Assembly (NCBI GenBank): GCA_947652605.1
Contig: OX393578.1
Span: 40,429,470-40,493,469 of the forward strand
Reading direction: 5' to 3'
DNA length: 64,000 nt
Source: Elmis aenea
Lineage: Eukaryota; Arthropoda; Insecta; Coleoptera; Elmidae
Shown here: piece after piece, positions 23,874-36,325 of the stretch
Layout of the letters: each line of letters begins with the position of its first letter
How positions within the stretch are numbered: the stretch's first letter is position 1
Notes under the pieces: model-generated
The model's input: the letters and a program-made list of their open reading frames with translations, nothing else
The model's database searches: none
What the model was told of the DNA's origin: nothing
Translations under genes and position numbers: made by a program

Positions 23874-24544
23874 TTTATAACATTTTATTTAACCAATATT
23901 TAAGATTTTTTAATTTAAGCTTTAGCTAACATAAAATATTATTCAATGGGTAAAAAATTAAATTGTAGAACTGCGAACTTCTAAACAAGTAGTATAGTTT
24001 ATTAAAAAGTGTAGGTATATTCTGTAATTATACGTATCTTAGCTTTGTTATTAATCTAGAAGATCTATCTGGTTACAAAAACGCACAAAAAAAAAGTCAG
24101 CTAATATAATCATTCTACAATTTTGCTATCAAATGTTTTGGTTAAAGATGTCTAGCTTTAGCTTAAAACAATAAATCATCGTAACCGACAGTACTACAAA
24201 TACAAACTATCAACTACCGTTTTAGTGATAAACTTTAAAGTGAAAACCACACTAACATTTTCGGATTAATTCAGTAAGACGAATTTATTTTAAATATTTT
24301 AATAAACTCTCTTTGCAAATCAGATGTCTATTTTCATAACGAGCCTTAGCACTGTTTATTAAGAAAACATAAAGAGTAAAACCTTTATCTATCGTTTTTG
24401 AAGAAACCGTTCGAACTAAACGATAAATGCGGGAAAACCATGGATGCAGGAACATATGAAAATATATTAGGTAACTCAAATGGACCTAAATGTTTAATAT
24501 CCAAAATAATATTTTCTCATGTGCATAAATACATACATACATGT
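23874..24544. other. Non-coding AT-rich DNA
   Basis: Nothing is recognised up to the start of the LINE-like coding remnant. Confidence 0.45.
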
Positions 24545-25354
24545 ACACAAGTAGATGACGTGGTGTTATTAGCTAAAAGCGAAAAGAACTTGCAATTCAA
24601 TCTAGACATGTGGGCAGATACATTAAGTAGATATAATATGAATATTAATATAACAAAGACAAAGACTATGTTTATAGCGAAACATCATAAATCAGTTACA
24701 ATTATGCTAGACCAAAAAAAGATAGAGCAGGTAGCCAATTTTAAATATTTAGGAACAATAATTGCATAAAATTGGTAAATTGGAGGAAGATCTGAATAAC
24801 AGAATAGCGGCAGCGACGAAATTTTACTAAGCCACTAATAAATGCTTGATAAGTAAGAAGGAAATATCGAAAGAAACGAGGACGCGAGTTTTTTATGCAG
24901 TGTACGTACCCATTCTCACGTACAGTTGAGAAACTTAGACACTAACTCAAAAACAAAAACAAATAATATAGGTACAGAAAATGAGATTTCTGAGAAGAAG
25001 AGAGGGATGTAGACTGATCGATAAAATCAGTAACGAAAAAAATCGAAATAACCTAGAAGTAACAGATATTAAGAAAAAGATGGAGACGAATCAATTAAGA
25101 TGGCTTGAACATTTACTACGCATGCCAGAAAGTAGATACGCGAAAATAGGATGGAAAATGCAAATAGAGAGTAAAAGAAATAGAGGAAGACCAAGAATAA
25201 AATGGGGAAAAAAATGAGGTAGAGACTAGAAGAAAAAGGAGTCAGCTGGAGAGATGTGACACAATTAGCTAACCATAGGCAGGAGTGGGGAAACATAATA
25301 CAGACATACAAAAGCATACCTCGACACCGAAGGGTACAAAAGAAGAAGAGCTAA
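24545..25354 (+). pseudogene. LINE (non-LTR retrotransposon) 3' coding fragment
   Basis: The translation opens within the reverse transcriptase catalytic motif (VDDVVLLAKSEKNL, where the family has F/YADD), followed by NMNINITKTKTM and FKYLGTII. A frame change at about 24770 leads into LEEDLNNRIAAATKFY, then QKMRFLRRREG and the C-terminal block RWLEHLLRMPESRYAK...RNRGRPRIKW. A stop and shift near 25215 is followed by GVSWRDVTQLANHRQEWGN and a terminal stop at 25352-25354. It is 5'-truncated, with several stops and frameshifts, so it is dead. The exact clade is not resolved. Confidence 0.88.
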
Positions 25355-25630
25355 GTATTCACTAGGTCACTGCCAACAAGAGCGCCGTTATTTCGGTTTT
25401 TATCAAGTGTAATGCCAATTCAAAAATAGGTCGTTATTCTACTTTTCCATTACTCAAGGACAATCAGTGGCCACCGTAAGAAGGCATAACACGTATAAAC
25501 ATTACTATCCAATATAGTTTTGCTATTTTGAAAAAACGATCGATCCAGTTAAGTAGTATGAAAGCTGTGATATTCTGGTCGAATAATGAGGCTTGTTGTA
25601 TTTGTTTTTTACTCGGAACTGTATAAAAAT

Positions 25631-26027
25631 AGTATATTACATAACAAGAGTTGTAAGAAGCATATTACGTACGAGTGGAAAAGTTACGCACGGAGCCGCG
25701 TAGCGGCGGATGCGTATTTTCACGAGTGCGTAATAGCTTTACAACTCGTGTTACGTAGCTTGCTTTTTCTACGAACACATAATACCTACGATTTTAACGA
25801 CATTTTGGCTAATATACACATGTTATTACATTGTCTTGTCAATTTTGACGTAAGCCTACTTTGACGTTTCTAGACAAGTGTGCGTTTTGCTTACCGTGCG
25901 TTATAACTCAGCAGTACTATATGCATGCCGGCAGTGTTTGACGTAAGGCTACTTCGATCTTTCTAGCCAAGTGTGCGTTTTGCTGACCGTTCGTTAGGAC
26001 TCACTTACTATGCATGCAGGCTGTGCA
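25631..26027 (+). repeat. CpG-rich dispersed repeat, family G, copy 1
   Basis: It opens AGTATATTACATAACAAG and has a GAGCCGCGTAGCGGC core near 25692. It ends in two tandem units of 93 bp starting at 25847 and 25940 (GACGTAAGxCTACTT...AAGTGTGCGTTTTGC...ATGCATGC). Inverted copies occur at 43437-43646 plus 44441-44640, and at 62103-62400. It has no coding function. Confidence 0.75.
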
Positions 26028-27692
26028 GTATGTCATTTACACCGAGATGGCAATATTTACCATGGTTCAGCAAGCCACCGCTCTGCTCTGGCTCTGCAAT
26101 AATTGTGCCAATATGATGCTTGTGCTCTATACGGTTTGTTGATAATAAATCTGCTGTCGTTTAGCAGCTTTGCAGATCCTGAGTTACGACTCTCGCTCGC
26201 TGTACTTTAAGGATAGACCTTAAAGTAAAGCTTGACATTACTATAAGTTAAGTTAAGAACTCCATAAAACTATATTTAATTGAGTCCACTACGATGCTTT
26301 TTTGTTTAAATATACCATTAAACTTCTTCAAGTACAACCATTTGATAACTACCGTGTTGGACGGTTTTGCAAAGCAACACCTATTTTATTTTTACGTTCG
26401 AGAATGCTAAATTAAATTTGATGTTTTAACTAGAACACTGTTCTATTAATCTGGCTAAAATTTACGGACGTCATCACAAAAACAGTCAAAACGGTTTCAA
26501 TGGACCTCAATACGTGTATATACGTTCAAATTTCGAATTCAAACATTTTGGCGATTACAATACTTTCTTCATACTGCGTGTGTATTAAATTAGATCTACG
26601 TAGGTAATTGACACTGAACAGATAACTCACTTAATCTTGTAACAAAAACTAAACATCAAAATATTGCGAGAGGAAGATATAAAATCTCAAGTATAAAATT
26701 TACAGCTGATAAATGCATTACATAACAGTCGTATGTTGGAATACGATGTCTTTTGTTTCAAGTAATAGGGGCATTCTTGTGTATGTAAAATCCGACTAAT
26801 TTCATAGTTCCACCCACTAATAATCGACTTTATGTGTAACGAATTGTTCAAGATAAGCTATGACGCTGCATTTCGATAAAACCCGATAGTTAAATTTATG
26901 ACACTTTTATTGGAAAAAAAAAATACTGATGCGCATTGATGAAAGATGTTTTGCCTAGTTAGAATGTGTAAAATTAACCGTATCACAGGTTGTACACCAT
27001 TAAAACGCTTTAGCTGATTTTATTTATGAATGTCTGTCAAAAGAAAAAACGATCAAACATAATTAAAACAGACTAACGATATGAACAATAGGAAAGTAGG
27101 CGTCTTTTAAAGCATTTTAAACAATACGGTTTGCATACTACGTTTAATTGTTTATATAAAAAGAAAATCATGAATAAAAAATTAAAGGCAAGAACATGTA
27201 ATAAGAAAGTTAAATCAAACAAAAAAATATGCAAATAATATTTAAAAATACTTTTCCTTCACTTTCATACTTATGTGGTTACAATATTGTATACCTAGGT
27301 ATGTTTATTGTTTTTGTCTTATCTCACTTGCATATTTCACTGTTCCATATAGTTTACCTGTAAGAATATACAATTAAAATACAAAAGTAAATTGTGTGGT
27401 TTGGATCTGTTGTACTGTAATTATAAAACAAACCCATATCATTTACAGCAATTTCCGTATATCCATTTAAACTTTAAACTATGCTGCACTATAATTGTGT
27501 TATGAGAAACAAATTCCGTTTAATTAAAGTTTAATATTATTAAATTCCAAACAGTACAGAAAAAATCCTTTATTTTCATAGGTAAACGAGTTGAATCCAA
27601 AAACACAATAATTGAATTTTGTTGGCAAATAATATCGCTAAATACTAAACGCACAGTAACAAATTAAAAACAAAGTTTTTAAAATTGAGTTA
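26028..27692. other. Non-coding DNA
   Basis: The only structure is a short hairpin at 26203-26227 (TACTTTAAGG / CCTTAAAGTA). I see no gene evidence. Confidence 0.45.
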
Positions 27693-28519
27693 TACAGGGT
27701 GATTAAAATTTGAGTTTAAGCATGGGGATCTCGATTATTATAATAGCTAGAGTATAGGTTTAAATTTGGCAAAGTTGCTAAATTCGATGCTCATTGATAA
27801 TCCAAAGAGAAATTGGAAATATCTCAAACGGTATCGAAAAAAATTAGAAAAAAACAGAAAATACGATTTTTGAAAATCGTCTATAACTCCTTTAGAGTTT
27901 GAAATATTTTAAATGTGTAAAAACATTGCCCAAGCAACTTTTTAAGCCGAATCGGATGGTGGTCACACCTAGATCGATTCGTTTTTGTTTTATGACAACC
28001 AACTTTGTTTTTTCTTATGGGCGTAATTTTCGCTCTTCACATAATCAAATAGCATTTATTTTTCTAACTCCGTTGATGTATCACACATGGTATTTTACTT
28101 CTTCTTTCGTAATCAAATTTGAAAAAATGCGTTTTAAACAACAACCACTATAAATAAGGTAGGCCGGTCATTGTAGTTTATGTTGTTATGTTGTTTCCAT
28201 GACAACCAATTAACAAACAAATTTTATCTATCTTTTATCTATCTTCATCATTGGCCGTATTTAAAATAAGAAAGTTTATGTTAAAAAAACAAAAACAAAT
28301 GAAGGTAGGTAAAAATTGTTGACACATTTCAAATCTACGCAAAAAAGTGCCCCGATAATGTCGAATAATATTTTTAGTGTGTTTTCAATTAAGCAAGTTA
28401 AAAGCAGAAATAAAAACCTGGTGTGTTTTGTTTTTCATCAATAGCGCATTTAACCAACTCTGTATCTCTTAGCGTTTAAGAGATCCCCATGCTGTTAACT
28501 ATATTTGGGACACTCTGTA
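27693..28519. mobile_element. TACAGGG foldback-family element, copy related to 34612-35538
   Basis: It is 827 bp with TACAGGGTGATTAAAATTT at the left and GGGACACTCTGTA at the right, flanked by TA. The left ~300 bp and the centre match 34612-35538. The centre is in the opposite orientation relative to that copy (AATGGTATTTTAC/ATGTGTGATACATCAA and GGCCGGTCATTGTAGTTTAT). The right arm keeps only the outer ~50 bp (GAGATCCCCATGCTG), so the inverted repeat is no longer long. Confidence 0.8.
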
Positions 28520-29660
28520 TATGAAGGGATACATGAAAAAAATTATTATCGGTAAAAAGATTTTATTTGGGCCCTAAACGTTCAATTTATGCAAAAATTT
28601 GCGAATGCATACCTTGTGGGGCACCCTGTACATTAAAGTATATTCTTTACGTTTAGTTTAAAAAATAAAAGTAAAATCGAGTTGCTTCTTTGTTGCAATG
28701 AAATAAAAATTGTAACTCACGAAACTGTGTATCTTTTTGTCATGATGCATGACTTTTTAGCAAACTCACGTTTAAAATATTTTTTTTTTTTATAACAAAA
28801 AATTGGTTAGTCAAAAAATGATTTATTGTTATTGTATTCCACTATTGTATTGTACCCGAGATTAAAGTCACGATTACGTTAAAGACACATGGTTGCTACC
28901 GTCGATGTAACCAATAAGTTATATTCTATTTTGGTCATAAAAAGATCTTAAAGATACCCTTCTTTCAGCTGATTCAAACTAATAGTACAAACAAACAAAA
29001 ATTAAGCAGCGTGCGATTCAGTATTTCTTCAGATGTAAGTCTTCAAAAGGTAACTGAATTAATGGAATAATATAGAACATGGTTTAGGTTACAAACGGTG
29101 CAATATCCTATTATGAAAGCATTGGTTAAAAAAATTAATGAAATATGAATCAAACACGTACGCGCGTTCTTAAGTTCGTTGGTTAACCCAGATTTCACAA
29201 CAGGTGTTCACATTTTCAATAACATTTTCATATCGAAGTTGATACAAGGTAATAGTGTTTTATGATACGAAGTCATAAACTAGAATTCGCAGTTAGCTAT
29301 CCGTTCAGAAGATTTGCATATTGAAAAGAACTTAGGTATACAAAAACCATTTCAGATAAAATTCATTAAAAAAATCTGTCCGACTAAATTGTTATTTGTG
29401 TGTTATAATATATGATGATTGCACAAAAAAAATCTCATGCCTAGTGTAATTATGAACAAGTTATTGTTCCAGTTTTAAAGATAAGAGGTTTATATCAGCT
29501 ACAAACAAATATTTCTATTACTCTTTTTAGGAGACAAAAGATATACGCCTAAATCTAACTAATAAAAAATGTTTGGAGATATTGAGTAAAACTTTGTTTT
29601 TTCTTTCAATTTAATAGAAAGAGAAACTCTTAATTTTTGTCTTAAAAGCAGTTTTTCATC
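28520..29660. other. Non-coding DNA
   Basis: A solitary right-hand terminus GGGGCACCCTGTAC occurs at about 28619-28632. Otherwise I see nothing. Confidence 0.4.
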
Positions 29661-29664
29661 TTAA

Positions 29665-30898
29665 CCCTTTGACTACCAATAGTACCAATGGGACACATAC
29701 TCCCCACAAAGATGTCTTGTTTTGTTTAAAACCAATGGGATATATTATCCTAGCTAGCAAGGAGATAAAAAAATGCCATGAAATAAATTACTTTTATTTA
29801 TCTAAGGGTCATTTAAAAAGGCTGCAAAAATTAAAGTTGTGGCATGGCCTAAAACTAATTTTAAGACTAATAAAAGTAAAGTAAAGATTCAAATGGCACC
29901 AGATTTTAGCGATTTTAAATATATTGCCAGGAGTTTAGTATCCCTAATTAAGGAACTGAAAAAAAAACAGAAAAATACAAAAATGAGACGATATACGAAA
30001 TTTTAAGTTTAATATTCAATTCTTATTTTTATAGTATCTAATTTTAACATTCAAAAAGGCTGCAAAAAATCAAAAAGCCTTTTACTAGCCTTTAACCTTT
30101 AACTCAGATAATTTTATTATTGCCAAAAGTTGTTGCATGGACCAACACTAATTTCAAAATTTTAAAAAATTTAATAAAAACTCATATTATTACACTAGAC
30201 TTTAGCGATTTTAGAAATAAGGAGTAAAATGCCTTTTTAGAACTGCAAAAAACTTTATTTGAAAAGCTGTCAAAATTCATAATAAGACTATAATTAAGTA
30301 ATTTGACACTAAGTTTTAAGTTTTATTTTTTACTAGTTTTAAACTTTCAAAGAGGGTGCCAAAAATTAAAATATTTTTTATTATTGATTACTCAAAAAAA
30401 AAATTATTATTAAAAGTTGGTGCATGGCATTATTAATTTTAAGATGATAAAAAATCAAAAGAAGTATTATAAAATTCATATGACAATAGGCTTTAGCTTT
30501 TCTAATTTGTTGCAGGCTTTTTGTATATAAAAATTAATATAAAAATAAATTTAGAAATACAAAATGCAAGGTCAAATTTGATATTAACTAATATGTTTAA
30601 ATTCTGAACAACTTTTCCACAAAAAAATATTTTTGAAAATAAGGGCACTTTACTTTTGCGAATAATTCTAAATACGCTAAAATCTAGCGTTACATGAATT
30701 TCTATAACACTTTTTTTTATCTTAAAATTAGTTTCAAGTTATGCACAAACTTTTTTCAAGAATAAAAGTTTTTGAGAAGTAGATAATAAAAATGGTATCC
30801 ATTTGTCGCATACATTTTGAATGACCCTGTACCGTATACCTATTAATATAGCAATAAAAGCAAAAGAATAAATTACAAAATAATTGTTAGTCAAAGGG
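29665..30898. mobile_element. piggyBac-like element with nested family I repeat
   Basis: TTAA occurs at both boundaries (29661-29664 and 30899-30902). The inverted ends are CCCTTTGACTACCAAT and ATTGTTAGTCAAAGGG, a match over 16 bases with one difference. TTAA duplication with CCCTTTG ends is the signature of the piggyBac superfamily. Almost all of the interior (about 29800-30831) is a family I element. Its ends are AGGGTCATTTAAAAAGGCTG near 29803 and TTTGAATGACCCTGTA at 30831. Inside it, diverged units of about 290 bp begin with GCATGG near 29841, 30134 and 30424. It has no transposase frame. Confidence 0.75.
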
Positions 30899-32182
30899 TT
30901 AAACGCCATTCGCAAATCACGATTTCATTTATAATAATGATAGGTATTTGAATTAACAAAATGTCAAGATTCCAACTTGGTGATTGAAATAAACAAATAA
31001 AACGAATGATTTTAAAATGATTTTCTTACATAAAATTTGGCAAATAGCACATAGCTAAGCATGTTTTTTGTATGGTCTCTGTCATCTTTAGTTTCATTCT
31101 TTGAGGGTTTATTAGCTTCGATTGTACAAACCCACTTATTAGATTAGTACCACTTTAGATATTTTCTAACAATTACTCCCACAAATAATGACCATAAAAC
31201 TTTAATGCACTATGATTAGACTGATGCACAGTTCAGTTCAACAAAGGACATACTGTACGCTTTGTACGTTGCAAAATTAACCAAACAATGCATTTAAAAC
31301 GTAAAAACAAAGAAACCTAAAATAGCTGTGACAGATATAATATAAACCGATATAAACCACCCCTGACAGTAGTTGATTCTATTTTTACATTTGACTGAAA
31401 GTGAACCTGTCTAAATAATTATGGCCAAATTAAACGTTTTAACAGTAAGAAAAAAACAACATGAAACATGTCATAACAAGGTATTTCTGCCGTAAGTTTA
31501 CTACGCTGTTAACACTAGTCGAAACAAAAGTTAAACGCTTTGTACACACGGAAACATTTAATAAAAAGTTAAACTTGCATGACTGTGAACATTATGTCAT
31601 TTGTGTTTCATTAATCAACGCCCAATTGTAAGATATTTAACGCGTGTTACAATTTAGGAGAATATAACTTACTCGTTTAAGCTGACTATAGATTTTAGTA
31701 AATCACTATTAACTGACACTGTGACATTTATATACTTAAACAAAAATACAATAGAATTTTATGTCGATTATGTTAAGTTAGGTTTATTGTATCTAATTAT
31801 ACACGGACATTGGCATTAAGTAAAATGAGAGATGAAATTACTGTATATCCCTGTTTTACAACAGTGTAGGAAGTACCACAGTACAAAGAGAGAGCAATAG
31901 TTCTTGAGGTTCCTACACGTTTCCAATTTCCAATTGTACAGGGTGGATAAAAATCAAAAAAATCGATTTGTTTCATTTAAATCAGATTTTTTTTGATTTA
32001 AATCAAATGTACCATATTATCGAATTTAGTGACATATTCACATGCTATTTCTGTTTCGTGCTAATATATTTAATAACCAATATATTTAATTCATTGGTGA
32101 ATTTTTGTCAAAATGAAAAATTAAATATAATGATTAAGAATTTTGAAAAAATCAGTGCTAAATGGTGATGTTTAATTAATAA
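30899..32182. other. Non-coding DNA
   Basis: A TACAGGGTGGATAAAAATC terminus at about 31938 is followed by GATTTAAATC repeats that recur near 32830-32860. They may mark a decayed element of about 0.9 kb interrupted at 32185. I see no genes. Confidence 0.35.
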
Positions 32183-32184
32183 TA

Positions 32185-32330
32185 TACAGGGTGAGTCATT
32201 AGTGCGGGATCGGTCGATTGTGGCTAAACGGCTTGAGATATGAAGTTGAATCAAATGCTATTTTATACAGTTTTTTTCTAAACAATAATAAAAATATTTT
32301 CAAATATACAGGGTGAGTCACCTTTCTGGA
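32185..32330 (+). repeat. Two TACAGGGTGAGTCA termini in tandem
   Basis: Identical TATACAGGGTGAGTCA starts occur at 32183 and 32305 in the same orientation. They imply one element of the group inserted just inside, or next to, another. Their right-hand ends are not identifiable. Confidence 0.5.
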
Positions 32331-32929
32331 ACTAATAGCAACTTTTATATTTCAAATACAACACCCAATTTTTTATTTAATATTTTTGGCCGCCTTAATT
32401 TTAGCTTTGCATCAATATAAAATACTACAGGTTTTTATACGGCGTTGTAAAAAAACATTGATTTTCTAAATTAATCAAGGTTTTAAGTCTTTATTTAAAA
32501 AATTCTCCTGAAGTTATTTTGAAGTACAAAGTTTTAATTTGGTATGGACATGCAGAAAAAAATTCTCTGTTCGCTCGATATGAAAAAATTTGAATCACAC
32601 ATACAGGAGTGTTTTAGTGTTTATAAATAGGTGGCAACTTCCATGATTTTCAAAAACTCGTAACTCGATTTTTTCAAATTCGAACCACTGTATTTTTTTA
32701 TGTGATCGAATTCGTCTTTAAAAGAGCTTCATATTTTGTTAAGTAGGTATGTCCTATACCCAAAACTCATACTATTCGAGATATTAGACATTTTTTTTTC
32801 AAATCTTTATTGAAGCAATTGAAAAAAACTGATTTAAATCAATTGATTTAAATCTGCTCAACTCTGCTCCCCAGCACATAATGTAAATTCGCGTTTGTGT
32901 TTAACAAATAAAATTGAAATAGCGACAAA

Positions 32930-33079
32930 ACCGGTTAAAACCGGTTTTGGAAAATATTTATTTCGTTTTCGTTCTTGAACGAAAAATAATAATTTCGTTT
33001 TCGGTTTCGTTTTCGTTCTTAAAAAAAATTCGGTTAATTACGTTTAACGTTTTCGTTTTCGTTCCGTTCTCAGTCCCTG
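32930..33079 (-). repeat. Probable hAT end with AACGAAAACG subterminal repeats
   Basis: On the minus strand it starts CAGGGACTGAGAACGGAACG and continues into repeated GAAAACG / GAAACCG units, plus a palindrome AAAACCGGTTAAAACCGGTT at 32927. CAG...CTG ends with dense short subterminal repeats are typical of hAT elements. No matching left end or 8-bp duplication was found, so it is a truncated copy. Confidence 0.45.
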
Positions 33080-34326
33080 CTTTAAAGTACTCTTTAAAAT
33101 GTCTTTTAAATGAAAACGTCAAATATTACGAAATATTTTGACTAATAAAATATAAGACAAGTCATTTGATGTTACAAGACAGTTTTAAATTACAACGAAG
33201 TGTTGCAATGAATGGAAAGGAAACAATCAAAACGGCAATAACAAATGAAAAATGTGATTTGTTTTTAGAAAAATTAATTAAACAAATAAAAGTTTAGTGT
33301 ACTAAAAACAAAACGATACTTATTTTAAATTATATCGCAACAAATTCATTTTATCTTAAAGCAATAAAATGTTGAATTATTTTAAGAACAACCAGTTTCG
33401 TTTTAATATACAGGTGTATCTTTATATTCATATTTTCTCAACTAATTAAATTTTATTGTCCAATGTCATTTTTTTATGGACAAGTTTATACAACAAATTA
33501 TTTATTCCTTGGTGCGATTTTAATATGGAATCGATTAGGAACATAATAAAACTTCAATATATTATATTAACGAATAAAACGATGAAAAATGTGCTTCTGC
33601 CATCGCATAAATTTATAAACTAATATAAAAGAACTAATCCTCGTGCGAAGCTGTTGATTTATTGCTATTTTCACGGCTGTAAAATAAATTTCGATGAAGG
33701 CTGTAGTAATCAGTTTATGATAATGATTTATGTACGTATTCATATAGAAGAACGAAATAAATCGATAAAATGAATTACTCGAAGCAATGCATGAGCGATT
33801 CGTTAGACAATTTTGCAAGCAGACAAATTGCGACAAAATTTTTGAACAATTTTTATACTTGTAACTACACGGCGCACCCAATAAAACATGCAACATGCAA
33901 ATGAGTCTTTTAAACAGGTAGTAATATAGTAACAGGTAAGTAAACATTTACAAGCATTATGACAATTATTATAGCTTTTATAACATATGTAAAGATTTAT
34001 TGAGTACACGACTTTGTATAAATTTACAACTTAATTTTATATAAAATACTCATTTTGAAACACGTCATACGAGTAATCTTTATTTCACTTGTATATTGGT
34101 TAGTTTGACTTAACATTTTCTTGATTATAATAACGTTTATTTCATTTTCTATTTGATAAGAAAATCATAGATATTTATGTTCATTACGGGACATAAAAAA
34201 ATGGACTAATTATAATAAATAATTTTGTAAAATAAAAACAATGAAGCTCAACGAAAAAACTTCAAAGCATATCGCACATATAGTAATAACTTATAAAAAT
34301 AATGTTCGTGGTTCCTATCTGCAGTA
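33080..34326. other. Non-coding AT-rich DNA
   Basis: A 126-codon minus frame at 33567-33947 is low in information, rich in Y/F/I/C, and has no domain or splice context. I treat it as chance. Confidence 0.45.
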
Positions 34327-36325
34327 TGTATTAATAATAATAATAATATTTATTTGTTCTGAATATCCCAAAAAAGGTGTAGAACTTGTCACAATAATAA
34401 TTTACGTACATTACAATAATATACGTAGTTAATAAAAAGAAAAAACACAAGAAAATTATATTTAAGTATAACATTTTATAAAGGAAGCATCATTTAAATA
34501 TTCGCTTACTCCATAGTAAGCTTTAGAAATCAGAACTTTTCTTAATTTCATCTTCAATTCGCGGGTGGGAAGATTTATTATATTTTCAGGTGATGTGTTA
34601 AATTTATTATATACAGGGTGTCCCAAATTCGAGTAAATGCATGGGGATCTCGCTTATCTTAAGAGCTACGAGGTCGGTTAAATTAGGGCAAAGTTGCTAA
34701 ATTCGATGCTTATTGATAATCTAAAGAGAAATTGGAAATATCTCAAACAGTATCCGAGAAAATTAGGAAAAACTGGAAAGTCCATTTTTGAAAATCGTTT
34801 ATAACTCCTTTGGAGTTTGAAATATTTTAAATGGGTAAAAAAGTTGCCCAAGCAACTTTTTAAGCCGAATCGGATGGTGGTCACAAATTTTTCCTAGGTC
34901 GATTCGTTTTTGTTTTTAGACAACCAACTTTGTTTTTTCTTATGGGCAGCATATCGCGTTTTTCTTGGTTATTAAAGTTCATTTTTACGACTAACAGGCC
35001 TTCAAAACTTTTAGTTTGTTGATCGGTTGTCATGGAAACAACATAAACTACAATGACCGGCCAACCTGATTTATAATGGTTATTGTTTAAAACGTATTTT
35101 TTGAAATTTGACAATGAAAGAAAAAGTAAAATACCATGTGTGATACATCAATGGATTCAGAAAAATAAATGCTATTTGATTATGTAAATAGCAAAAATTG
35201 CGCCCATAAGAAAAAATAAAGTTGGTGGTCATAAAACAAAAACGAATCAATCTAGAAAAAATTTGTGACCACTATTCAATTCGGCTTGAAAAGTTGCTTG
35301 GACAATGTCTTTACACATTTAAAATATTTCATACTCCAAAGGAGTTAAAAACGATTTTCAAAAATCGTATTTTCCAGTTTTTCCTAATTTTCTCGGATAC
35401 CGTTTGAGATATTTCCAATTTCTCTTTGGATTATTAATGAGCATCTAATTTCGCAACTTTGCCCTAATTTAACCGACCTCGTAGCTCTTCAGATAAGCGA
35501 GATCCCCATGCATTTACTCGAATTTGGGACACCCTGTATAGCAATAATTGTAGAGGCCACATTTTTTTGAAGATAGGTATATTTGAAGCAATCGGGTTTT
35601 AGGTTTTTTTTTTATGTCGGGTATTGGCTGCATGATTTCTTATATTCTCTTCGAACAGATCTACATTATTTTTTACGAAAAGGATGGCTTCGAGGATAAA
35701 TAGGCCGTAAAAGGTTAATATTTCATTGTCACGAAAAGTGTCTTTACAGTGATCTCGGTAGTTTAGACCAAATATATTTCTTATACATCGCTTTTGTATA
35801 ATAAAGAGGCGTTCTGAGTCACTAGCGTTACCCCAAAAAATTACAGCATAGCATAACCTAGATTCGATATATGCATGATATGCAGTTTTGGCCGCGTTTG
35901 CAGTGACCTTTTTTTTTAGGTTTTTTGGTGCAAAAGGGTATCGTGACAGGCTTTGTGACAGGCGTTCGATGTGGTATGACCAGTCCAGTCTAGAGTCAAT
36001 ACATAAACCAAGAAAAGATATTTTATTAACAACATTTATACTTACTACTTGTGGAATTATTTTGAAATTTTAAGTTATTTTAGTTTGTGAACATTTTATA
36101 ACTTGCGTTTTATTGACGTTTAAGGTTAAATTGTTTAACGTAAACCAATGTTGGAGTAGGCCTAAACAGTCAAAGAGTTTTTGTTCAGAATTTTTGGAAT
36201 CTGAGTCACTAATAATAGCAGATGTGTCATCGGCAAATTGTATAAGGGAAGTTTTGACAAAATCTGGAAGATCATTTGTGTACAGTATGTATAAGATTGA
36301 TCCTTGCGGACTCCTTTTTTGATTT
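34327..36325 (-). pseudogene. LINE 3' half, split by a foldback element
   Basis: The minus strand encodes the C-terminal half of a non-LTR reverse transcriptase. It runs from SPQGSIL near 36310 through IYTNDLP-like YTNDLPDF, the catalytic FADDTSAIIS (about 36243-36214), LTLNVNKTQVI and FLGLCIDSRLDWSYHI. It continues to YHAYIESRLCYAVIFWG and ERLFIIQKRCIRNIFG, reaching about 35600. One in-frame stop lies at about 36070 and one frameshift in the A run near 35605. At 35541 the frame meets the foldback 34612-35538 and resumes beyond it with NKFNTSPENIINLPTRELK, then SKAYYGVSEYLNDAS, to a stop at 34462-34464. A 3' UTR and an AATAAA signal followed by an (ATT)n tail end near 34327. It is 5'-truncated. 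The LINE resembles the jockey/CR1-type group. Confidence 0.9.
34612..35538. mobile_element. Foldback element inserted in the LINE
   Basis: It is 927 bp, with TACAGGGTGTCCCAAATTCG at the left and the exact complement at the right, flanked by TA. The arms of about 340 bp (34612-34955, 35200-35538) match through GGGGATCTCGCTTATC, GCTACGAGGTCGGTTAAATT and AAGCCGAATCGGATGGTGG. The spacer of about 245 bp carries GGTTGTCATGGAAACAACAT. It is the better preserved sibling of 27693-28519. Short frames across it are palindrome artefacts. Confidence 0.94.

Noticed and set aside
33567..33947. 126-codon minus-strand frame rich in Y, F, I and C
   Set aside because: It is typical of chance frames in AT-rich DNA, with no domain, no splice sites and no conservation argument.
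34678..35407. Paired frames on opposite strands with mirror-like translations (NRPRKN, KQKRINLEKI)
   Set aside because: They are read from the two arms of the foldback element and do not represent genes.
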